Shown here: positions 1-5,081 of the stretch, one piece after another
Layout of the letters: the number at the start of each line of letters is the position of its first letter
Position numbering within the stretch: position 1 is the first letter of the stretch
Source of the DNA: QYOJ01 sp043806735
GTDB lineage: Bacteria; Bacteroidota; Bacteroidia; Bacteroidales; FEN-979
Assembly: GCA_043806735.1 (NCBI GenBank)
Contig: JAZDGR010000108.1
Location: 1-5,081, forward strand
Reading direction: 5' to 3'
Length of the DNA: 5,081 nt
Position numbers and translations under genes: made by a program
The notes under the pieces: generated by a model
What the model was told of the DNA's origin: nothing
The model's input: only the letters and a program-made list of their open reading frames with translations
The model's database searches: none

Positions 1-270
1 AAGATCGGCGGACTGGCCATCCAGGAGGTAGGGAATACCTGGGTAAACTTCTATCCGAATCCGGTGATGGATAAAATCACCTTCGAACACCTCGGTCAGA
101 TTTCCCGGATTGTGGTATATAACAACATGGGACAAGAGGTACTGTCGGTGAGCAATATCGCGGTCGAAAAACTCGTACTGCCAACAAGCACCCTCAGATC
201 CGGAGTCTACTTTGTGCAATTCTCCGGCAAGGATAAGAGCACCGCTACGGCAAAATTCCTGAAATATTAA
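1..270 (+). CDS. C-terminal end of a T9SS-secreted protein (type A sorting domain); 5' end outside window
   Basis: The reading frame is open from base 1 and ends at TAA 268-270, leaving 89 visible residues. They match a T9SS type A C-terminal sorting domain: YPNP at visible residues 18-21, a strand with VVYNNMGQEVLSV, then LRSGVYFVQF and a short basic tail ending KFLKY. In known T9SS substrates this domain directs transport across the outer membrane and is usually cleaved off, with the passenger attached to the surface or released. The passenger domain lies upstream of the window, so its activity cannot be told. The GTG at 64 is not a start, because the conserved YPNP motif lies before it in the same frame. 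A strong terminator 29 bp downstream closes the transcription unit. The sorting-domain call is firm; anything about the rest of the protein would be a guess. Confidence 0.88.
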   Translation, partial: KIGGLAIQEVGNTWVNFYPNPVMDKITFEHLGQISRIVVYNNMGQEVLSVSNIAVEKLVLPTSTLRSGVYFVQFSGKDKSTATAKFLKY

Positions 271-299
271 GAAACTGTAGCATCCTGAAAAAGGAACCT

Positions 300-337
300 G
301 AAGCAGGGGCAATTCATGAATTGCCCCTGCTTCTTTT
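300..337 (+). terminator. Strong intrinsic terminator (15-bp perfect stem, CATG loop)
   Basis: Positions 300-333 form a perfect 34-bp palindrome. As RNA it folds into a 15-bp stem, GAAGCAGGGGCAATT (300-314) paired with 319-333, closed by the tetraloop CATG (315-318). The stem runs directly into TTCTTTT (331-337), the expected U-rich tract on the + strand. It lies 29 bp after the stop codon of the preceding sorting-domain gene and should end that transcript before the GH13 gene. On the opposite strand the stem is not followed directly by a T tract, so it is probably one-directional. Confidence 0.87.
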
Positions 338-348
338 ATGTACCTTTG
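321..348 (+). promoter_or_regulatory. Candidate Bacteroidota-type promoter of the GH13 gene
   Basis: TACCTTTG at 341-348 matches the Bacteroidota -7 element TAnnTTTG exactly. A TTG at 321-323, 17 bp upstream, fits the short -33 element, though that triplet is common by chance. The -33 candidate lies within the descending arm of the preceding terminator. Transcription would begin at about 352-356, giving a leader of only about 11-15 nt before the ATG at 367. The sequence just before the ATG is A-rich (GAAAATATAC at 351-360) with no Shine-Dalgarno match, as is usual in this phylum. The -7 match and position are clear; the -33 assignment is weaker. Confidence 0.6.
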
Positions 349-366
349 CAGAAAATATACAGTCCG

Positions 367-432
367 ATGAATCCTATTCGTCTCTTACTTATCCCAATTG
401 TCTCGCTACTTGTGACCACTCCGGTCTTATCC
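367..432 (+). other. Signal peptide of the GH13 enzyme, predicted cleavage before Gln23
   Basis: Residues 1-22 have a short n-region with one Arg (MNPIR), a hydrophobic core (LLLIPIVSLLVTTPV) and a small residue at -1 in VLS|QVVV. There is no lipobox cysteine, so a type I signal peptidase substrate is expected rather than a surface lipoprotein. Cleavage directly before Gln follows the known Bacteroidota tendency for mature exported proteins to begin with Gln, which can cyclise to pyroglutamate. The exact cut is inferred. Confidence 0.85.
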
Positions 433-3189
433 CAGGTGGTTGTGACAGCGCCGCCGTTTCCGGTCGACACAGACTCCTGCCAGGTTTTCTTCGACGCTAC
501 CCAGGGCAACGGGGAACTGCAAGACGTATCGCCTCCCATCTATGCCCATACGGGAGTGATCACCAACCTCAGTACCTCTCCTACCGACTGGAAATATGTC
601 GTTGCATCCTGGAACCAAAATATTCCGAAAGCCCTGATGGTTCCGCTGGGAAACAATCTTTACAGACTCGATGTCAAGCCTTCGGTCCGGGAATACTACG
701 GAGTTCCGGCAACCGAACAAATCCTCAAAATGGCTTTTGTATTCCGGAATTCCAATGGATCCAAAGTGGGCCGGAACAGCGACGGGAGCGATATCTTTGC
801 AGATGTATATCCTTCCTACACCAGCGTAAACATCATCCAGCCTTCTGAAAAAAACCTGTTATTGCATCAATTGGATACGATCCGTATCGAAGCTTTCAGT
901 CCGCTGGCCGATTCGCTATTCCTGATCGTCAACGACAGCATAGTAAGATCTGTAGCCGGTCAGCAGTTGACCGACACCATCCTCGCCGATAACTTCGGTC
1001 AGAATTGGGTGTGCCATTACGTAAAGATCCGTGCAACGAACGATACCGCCTCAGCCGTCGATTCCTTCGCCTACCAGGTCATTCCCCCTCCTCCCGTGGC
1101 GGATCTTCCCGCAGGAGTTTCCGACGGAATCAATTACCTTGATGCATCTTCCGCCATTCTGTGTCTTTTCGCTCCCGGGAAAGAGACAGGTTTCGTGACC
1201 GGTGACTTCAACGAATGGCAACTTGACTCCCTATATTACATGAATCGGACTCCTGACGGAAAACGATTCTGGATTCAACTTGGCAATCTGATCCCTCAAC
1301 AGGAGTACATTTTTCAGTACCTGGTGGATGGATGGTTGCATATCGGCGACCCATACGCCGATAAAGTCAGCGACCCTGATGACCAGTACATCAGCTCCGC
1401 CACCTACCCCAACCTGAAACCTTACCCATTTGGGAAAGCGACCGGAATCGCAACCTATCTTCAGACCGGCCAGATACCTTATCCCTGGTCACCTTATCCG
1501 TTCACTCCTCCCCCTGTCACCGACCTTGTTATTTATGAGTTACTGTTGCGGGATTTTACCGCTAAACATACCTTCCTTTCCCTGATCGACACCCTGGATT
1601 ACCTGGAACGCCTGGGCGTCAATGCAATTGAGTTGATGCCGGTCATGGAATTCGAAGGCAACATCAGTTGGGGATACAATCCCGATTTCTCGTTTGCAGT
1701 GGATAAGTATTATGGCCCGAAGAACACCCTCAAACAATTCGTGGAGGCAGCTCATGCCAAAGGAATTGCGGTTATTCTCGACATCGTTTGCAATCATCAT
1801 TTCGGCCAGTCCCCCTTGGTCAGATTATATTGGAATGGCGCCAGCCAGCGGCCCTCGGCTGATAATCCCTGGTTAAACCCTATTCCGAAACATCCGTACA
1901 ATGTCGGTTTCGACTTCAACCACGAAAGTCTGGATACAAAAACCTATATGGAACGACTGATCAAATACTGGATCCAGGAGTACCATATCGATGGGTACCG
2001 GTTTGACCTTTCCAAAGGATTCACCCAAAAGAATTCATACCCGAATAATGTAAGCCTTTGGGGTCAATACGATCAGAGCCGGATCAACATATTGAAAAAC
2101 TATGCCAATGTCATCTGGTCGGTCAATCCCGATACTTATGTGATCCTGGAACATTTTGCCGACAATTCCGAAGAGGTCGAATTAGCTGCAAACGACATGC
2201 TTCTGTGGGGAAACATGACTGGCGCTTATGGGGAAGGATCCAAAGGTTTCAATGAAAACGGGAAATCAGATTTTTCATGGGCATCCTATCAAAAACGCGG
2301 ATGGGATGATCCCAACCTGGTTGCCTATATGGAAAGTCATGATGAGGAACGGATGATGGTTAAAAACATCACCAGTGGGAAGACGCTGCCCCCCTATAAC
2401 GTGAAAGACACAACCACCGGACTGAAGCGGGTTGAACTGGCGGCCAATTTTTTCTTCACCATCCCGGGACCCAAGATGATCTGGCAGTTTGAGGAGCTGG
2501 GGTACGATTATTCCATTAACTACCCTACCGGCACCTCCGCATCCCGCCTGGATCCGAAGCCTATTCGTTGGGATTATTACCAGCAATGGAGAAGGCGGTA
2601 CACGAACCATGTTTTTTCAGCCCTGACCCACCTCAGAGTCAATCAGCCGGCATTTGAAACCCGGGATTTTACGCTGGACGTGAGCCCTCCAATCAAACGC
2701 ATCTGGCTTCGCCATGCCAGCATGGATGTAACTGTTCTTGGAAATTTTGATGTCATGGAACGGGAAGTAGTTCCCAGTTTCACCAGGACCGGAATTTGGT
2801 ACGAGTTCTATACCGGCGATTCCCTGGTGGTTGTAAATGTGACTGACCGTCTTGTGTTTCAACCCGGGGAGTACAGGTTATACACCACCCGGAAACTTCC
2901 TAAGCCGGTGTTTACAACCATCGATGATCCTTCGGGAGGCCCCAGCGGAAATCCCATGCAGGTATTCTTTTACCCAAATCCGACCGATGGCTTGATTTAC
3001 CTTGAAACCGGCGAAACTCAACTGGAAGTTACCGTGTTTGATCAGAGCGGCCGGATTCTGATGCTGAAAAACCCTCCGGAGCCCGGAATAAAAAGTCTGA
3101 ACCTGGAATCCCTGAAACCGGGGCTTTACATTATTCGCTTGACAGCGCCCGGGAAAATGCCGTACACTGGGAAACTTGTTATTCAATAG
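367..3189 (+). CDS. Secreted multidomain GH13 alpha-amylase-family glycoside hydrolase with T9SS sorting domain
   Basis: This 940-residue exported enzyme is predicted to hydrolyse alpha-glucosidic bonds in starch, glycogen or similar glucans. Order: signal peptide (1-22); a beta-rich region resembling carbohydrate-binding sandwiches (about 35-150); an Ig-like segment (about 153-240); a CBM48-like domain with GDFNEW at 279-284; a GH13 barrel from VIYELLLRDF (388) to about 740; a C-terminal beta domain (about 750-850); a T9SS type A sorting domain with YPNP at 869-872. Visible GH13 motifs are WGYNP (435), region I DIVCNHH (D472, H477), region V-like GFDFNH (514-519), region II YRFDLSK (R545, nucleophile D547), region III ILEHF (acid/base E595) and region IV SHDEER (D659). 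All three catalytic acids are present. WGYNP and SHDE resemble the GlgB/isoamylase/MTHase branch more than classical amylases, so pullulanase- or maltogenic-type activity is possible. The start at 367 is chosen because the in-frame ATG at 316 lies in the terminator loop. The 3' end overlaps pepE by 7 bp. Confidence 0.95.
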   Translation: MNPIRLLLIPIVSLLVTTPVLSQVVVTAPPFPVDTDSCQVFFDATQGNGELQDVSPPIYAHTGVITNLSTSPTDWKYVVASWNQNIPKALMVPLGNNLYRLDVKPSVREYYGVPATEQILKMAFVFRNSNGSKVGRNSDGSDIFADVYPSYTSVNIIQPSEKNLLLHQLDTIRIEAFSPLADSLFLIVNDSIVRSVAGQQLTDTILADNFGQNWVCHYVKIRATNDTASAVDSFAYQVIPPPPVADLPAGVSDGINYLDASSAILCLFAPGKETGFVTGDFNEWQLDSLYYMNRTPDGKRFWIQLGNLIPQQEYIFQYLVDGWLHIGDPYADKVSDPDDQYISSATYPNLKPYPFGKATGIATYLQTGQIPYPWSPYPFTPPPVTDLVIYELLLRDFTAKHTFLSLIDTLDYLERLGVNAIELMPVMEFEGNISWGYNPDFSFAVDKYYGPKNTLKQFVEAAHAKGIAVILDIVCNHHFGQSPLVRLYWNGASQRPSADNPWLNPIPKHPYNVGFDFNHESLDTKTYMERLIKYWIQEYHIDGYRFDLSKGFTQKNSYPNNVSLWGQYDQSRINILKNYANVIWSVNPDTYVILEHFADNSEEVELAANDMLLWGNMTGAYGEGSKGFNENGKSDFSWASYQKRGWDDPNLVAYMESHDEERMMVKNITSGKTLPPYNVKDTTTGLKRVELAANFFFTIPGPKMIWQFEELGYDYSINYPTGTSASRLDPKPIRWDYYQQWRRRYTNHVFSALTHLRVNQPAFETRDFTLDVSPPIKRIWLRHASMDVTVLGNFDVMEREVVPSFTRTGIWYEFYTGDSLVVVNVTDRLVFQPGEYRLYTTRKLPKPVFTTIDDPSGGPSGNPMQVFFYPNPTDGLIYLETGETQLEVTVFDQSGRILMLKNPPEPGIKSLNLESLKPGLYIIRLTAPGKMPYTGKLVIQ
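2965..3186 (+). other. T9SS type A C-terminal sorting domain of the GH13 enzyme
   Basis: The last 74 residues (867-940) carry the sorting-domain pattern: FFYPNPTDG, then VTVFDQSGRIL, then LKPGLYIIRL and a final GKLVIQ strand. A Gly/Pro/Ser-rich linker (DDPSGGPSGNP) separates it from the catalytic part. It aligns by eye with the sorting domain at 1-270, including the YPNP, G-R/Q-x-[IV]-L and [SP]-G-[VL]-Y positions. Secretion through T9SS contrasts with SusG-type amylases, which reach the surface as lipoproteins. Confidence 0.92.
3183..3189. other. 7-bp tail-to-tail overlap of the GH13 gene and pepE
   Basis: The GH13 stop (TAG, 3187-3189) lies inside the last codons of pepE, and the pepE stop (TGA on the minus strand, 3183-3185) lies inside the last codons of the GH13 gene. 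There is no intergenic space, and I see no intrinsic terminator for either gene near the junction, so the two convergent transcripts should overlap. Confidence 0.9.
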
Positions 3190-3920
3190 AGCAGAAAGTC
3201 GAGGTTTTCGCCGGTGGGATATTCTTTGGGTTCGGCCCCGAATCTGAATACACGAAGCGACCGGTTGCCGACCAGTTCCAGTTTTTTCCCGACGAGTTTC
3301 AGCAAGCAGCCTTCCCTCAATCCGACCACATAGATGTCTCGGTTTACCGTAAGGAACTCCAGGATCCGCTGTTCGCGTGTTTCCCCTGCAAACCCTGTGG
3401 GATTCGTATCCAGGTAATGGGGATTGATCTGAAAAGGGATCAGATTCATACAAGAAAACGATGACGGTTCGCTGATCGGCATATCGTTGGTGGTTTTCAA
3501 AGTCGGACAAGCGACGTTGGATCCGGCGCTCCATCCTGCATAGGGGATTCCTTCCCGCACCCTCTTTCGAATGGCCTCCATCACCCCTGTTTCGTGCAGT
3601 TTCTTTACCAGGTGGAAGGTGTTTCCTCCTCCCACCGCAATTGCTTCGGCATTTCTGACAGCGGCAACCGGATCGGGTTCCCGGTGGATTGAATAGATGT
3701 CCAGGGCAAGATGGCTGAAAACAGAGGCTACCCGTTTTTCATACACGTCGTAGGAGGTTGCAACGCTTTCCGTGGCCAGGTTGACTCCGGCATACGGGAT
3801 AAAGAGGATACTTTTCGCTCCTGATTCCCGGTAAAATTCCTTTATAAACATCCTTGGCCATGCCAGGTAATCTTCCCCCGCATTGGTAGAATTGCTTATC
3901 AACAATAGCTTCTGGTCCAT
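3183..3920 (-). CDS. pepE: Peptidase E (alpha-aspartyl dipeptidase, family S51)
   Basis: This 245-residue protein is a cytoplasmic serine peptidase that splits dipeptides with N-terminal aspartate, a last step of peptide turnover. There is no signal peptide. Key sites are GGGNT (97-101), the nucleophile elbow GWSAGS with Ser131, TNDMP with Asp146, INPHY with His168 and LREGC with Glu203. From memory, Salmonella PepE has Ser120, Asp135, His157 and Glu192; every spacing is the same here with an offset of 11, so the active site appears intact. The stretch NPHYLDTNPT followed by GETREQRILEFL is also characteristic. Length is close to the roughly 230 residues of the enterobacterial enzyme. The ATG at 3918-3920 is chosen because the protein then begins directly with the first strand (KLLLISNST) and does not overlap its upstream neighbour. 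That neighbour ends 10 bp before this start, suggesting co-transcription. No Shine-Dalgarno sequence is evident. Confidence 0.95.
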   Translation of the reverse strand: MDQKLLLISNSTNAGEDYLAWPRMFIKEFYRESGAKSILFIPYAGVNLATESVATSYDVYEKRVASVFSHLALDIYSIHREPDPVAAVRNAEAIAVGGGNTFHLVKKLHETGVMEAIRKRVREGIPYAGWSAGSNVACPTLKTTNDMPISEPSSFSCMNLIPFQINPHYLDTNPTGFAGETREQRILEFLTVNRDIYVVGLREGCLLKLVGKKLELVGNRSLRVFRFGAEPKEYPTGENLDFLLY

Positions 3921-3930
3921 ACTTCGTGAG

Positions 3931-5081
3931 TTAATGAATAAACGTTTCGTTGAACAATTGTTTCCATTTGCTGTAGTATGCCTCTTCAAAGATAGCAAAC
4001 CAGCGGTTTCCCCCGGTGTACCGTTTCACATTTTCAATCATATTCCCCGTGGGGTTGCTACTGAAATCCCTCGCTGCCAGGGCCTGACCGACCATTTCCT
4101 GTTGTTCCCGTACACTTTTTGCATAGGCTTCCTGCATTTTCAGCCAGGTCAGGTATTTCCAGGAAGCATCCAGGTTTCCCGACCGGATACCGTATGTCAC
4201 TGCCTCCGCGGTGAACGGGACCAGGGAGGCGCTCAGGATGAGGGTTTCGGCCGATACAAACGGGACCTTCAGGGCTTCCAGGTTTGTATTCCGGTAAAAG
4301 TTCTCGTTGTCGAAGGCAATCTGGATCGCATCCTTATACTGGCCAATGGCAATCAGCTGCCTGACCTGTTTCAGTTTTTCCTGGTAAAAGGCAGCAGAAA
4401 TATACCGGTTGATCGTATCAGCGAGGGAGGCTGTCACAATTTCACAATCGGGTTTTTTCCGTGCTGTCAGCCTGGCTTCTGCCAGCTGGGTGACGGCAAT
4501 GTCAAACTGGAGCAACTCCAGGTTCCGTTGTGCTCTAATCGAGAGCAACTGGACCTCGTCCAGTAAATTCTGGCAGATCCTGTGTTCAATTTTTTGGCGA
4601 TACCCGTTCAACGCGGCCTGTAGGTCAGGGTCCAGCTCCATGTTGTAAACATCCATGACCGATTCGATCTTCTGAACGTAAGTTTGTGCCTGATCCAACT
4701 GGTCGTTCCAGATCATCCCGGTGGCCATCGAGATCTCGTTGAGCATGTGGTGTTTATAGGCTTTCCTGTACAGGCTGTCCAGGGATTCGTCCAGAGGCAT
4801 TCCGATCGTCTCGCCGATGGCTTTCAACTGCGTAAAAACCTGGTAGGCCTCTTCATACCTGAATGTCATGGACAAATATCTCCCCCGGTCGGTCAGTGTC
4901 CGGTACCTGACCGGAAGCATCCGGCGATGAAGCTCCTCCAGCGCCCGGAGCGCTTCCGGATCATCCGGAATGAGCGTCTGGAACCCGCAGGCCCGGTCAT
5001 AACAAGCCAGGGCGCTGTCGGTGTCGTCGAGCCGCAACCTCGAGGCAACAAGTTCTGCCTGCTCCGTAAACAACCCCCTCA
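3931..5081 (-). CDS. Helical TPR-like repeat protein of unknown function; 5' end outside window
   Basis: The frame is open to the window edge and ends at TAA on the minus strand (3931-3933), leaving 383 complete visible codons. The TTG at 5071-5073 is not a convincing start because the frame continues upstream without a stop. I do not recognise the family. The protein appears all-helical with degenerate TPR-like units. Counting from that TTG, these lie near residues 8-30 (DDTDSALACYDRA), 64-88 (FRYEEAYQVFTQL), 105-138 (NDQLDQAQTYVQKI), 178-206 (LLQFDIAVTQLAEA), 236-260 (IGQYKDAIQIA) and 290-318 (SGNLDASWKYLTWL). Each has a small or polar turn, an aromatic or Leu, and an acidic-x-Ala core. Such folds usually mediate protein-protein contacts. 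No transmembrane segment or catalytic motif is visible, and any signal peptide would lie outside the window. It ends with an aromatic-rich segment (NRWFAIFEEAYYSKWKQLF) that may be a separate conserved tail. pepE follows 10 bp downstream, so the two probably share a transcript. Confidence 0.82.
   Translation of the reverse strand, partial: RGLFTEQAELVASRLRLDDTDSALACYDRACGFQTLIPDDPEALRALEELHRRMLPVRYRTLTDRGRYLSMTFRYEEAYQVFTQLKAIGETIGMPLDESLDSLYRKAYKHHMLNEISMATGMIWNDQLDQAQTYVQKIESVMDVYNMELDPDLQAALNGYRQKIEHRICQNLLDEVQLLSIRAQRNLELLQFDIAVTQLAEARLTARKKPDCEIVTASLADTINRYISAAFYQEKLKQVRQLIAIGQYKDAIQIAFDNENFYRNTNLEALKVPFVSAETLILSASLVPFTAEAVTYGIRSGNLDASWKYLTWLKMQEAYAKSVREQQEMVGQALAARDFSSNPTGNMIENVKRYTGGNRWFAIFEEAYYSKWKQLFNETFIH

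Noticed and set aside
64..270. Separate small gene starting at GTG 64
   Set aside because: The frame is open back to base 1 and the YPNP motif of the sorting domain lies before the GTG, so this is the end of a longer gene.
316..366. Upstream in-frame ATG giving a 17-residue N-terminal extension of the GH13 enzyme
   Set aside because: The ATG lies in the loop of the terminator hairpin, upstream of the promoter candidate, and the extension would precede a normal signal peptide that begins at 367.
3231..3242. Small hairpin TTCGG-CC-CCGAA as a terminator for the GH13 gene
   Set aside because: The stem is only 5 bp with a 2-nt loop, no T tract follows, and it lies inside pepE.
2878..3534. 218-residue minus-strand reading frame
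   Set aside because: It lies opposite the conserved sorting domain of the GH13 gene and in another frame of pepE; its translation is Arg-rich with no recognisable domain.
3921..3998. 26-residue N-terminal extension of pepE
   Set aside because: It would overlap the upstream gene by 68 bp and adds a non-conserved polar stretch before the usual first strand; ATG 3918-3920 fits the family.
3883..4566. 227-residue plus-strand reading frame
   Set aside because: It is antisense to the TPR-like gene and the pepE start; its composition is that of a shadow frame and no motif is visible.
4954..4970. 8-bp inverted repeat TTCCGGAT-C-ATCCGGAA as an operator or terminator
   Set aside because: It lies deep in the coding part of the TPR-like gene, has no T tract, and arises from ordinary Ser/Gly/Pro/Asp codons (PDDPEA).
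5071..5073. TTG start for the TPR-like protein
   Set aside because: The frame continues to the window edge with no stop and the TTG falls within what looks like the middle of the protein.

Overview
The window looks like a piece of a chromosome from a Bacteroidota bacterium with a type IX secretion system (T9SS). Three things point there. Two separate proteins end in the T9SS type A C-terminal sorting domain (YPNP motif, then the VYNNMGQEV / VFDQSGRIL and SGVYFVQ / PGLYIIRL strands). The best promoter candidate has the Bacteroidota TAnnTTTG form. No start shows a clear Shine-Dalgarno sequence. Base composition is roughly balanced. I cannot name a genus.

Layout. Positions 1-270 (+) are the last 89 codons of a secreted protein, with only its sorting domain visible. 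A strong intrinsic terminator follows at 300-337, built on a perfect 34-bp palindrome. A compact promoter (about 321-348) overlaps it. It drives the main gene at 367-3189 (+), a 940-residue secreted GH13-family alpha-glucan hydrolase. This enzyme has a signal peptide, two N-terminal beta-sandwich regions, a CBM48-like domain, a GH13 barrel with all catalytic residues, a C-terminal beta domain and a T9SS sorting domain. On the opposite strand are a peptidase E (alpha-aspartyl dipeptidase, pepE) at 3183-3920 and, 10 bp upstream of it, an all-helical TPR-like protein of unknown function (3931 to beyond 5081). These two are probably co-transcribed. The GH13 gene and pepE converge and overlap by 7 bp at their stop codons.

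How the genes work together. The two + strand genes encode exported, probably surface-anchored or released proteins; the GH13 enzyme would attack starch, glycogen or related alpha-glucans outside the cell. No SusC/SusD pair or sugar regulator is visible, so this is not evidently part of a polysaccharide utilisation locus. PepE is a cytoplasmic enzyme that finishes peptide turnover by splitting Asp-X dipeptides, and I see no functional link to the glucan hydrolase. Overall this is an ordinary region. The points worth a second look are the terminator/promoter overlap, the unassigned GH13 subfamily, the tail-to-tail overlap and the uncharacterised TPR-like partner of pepE. I found no RNA genes, mobile elements or CRISPR arrays, and no gene-free stretch over 300 bases.
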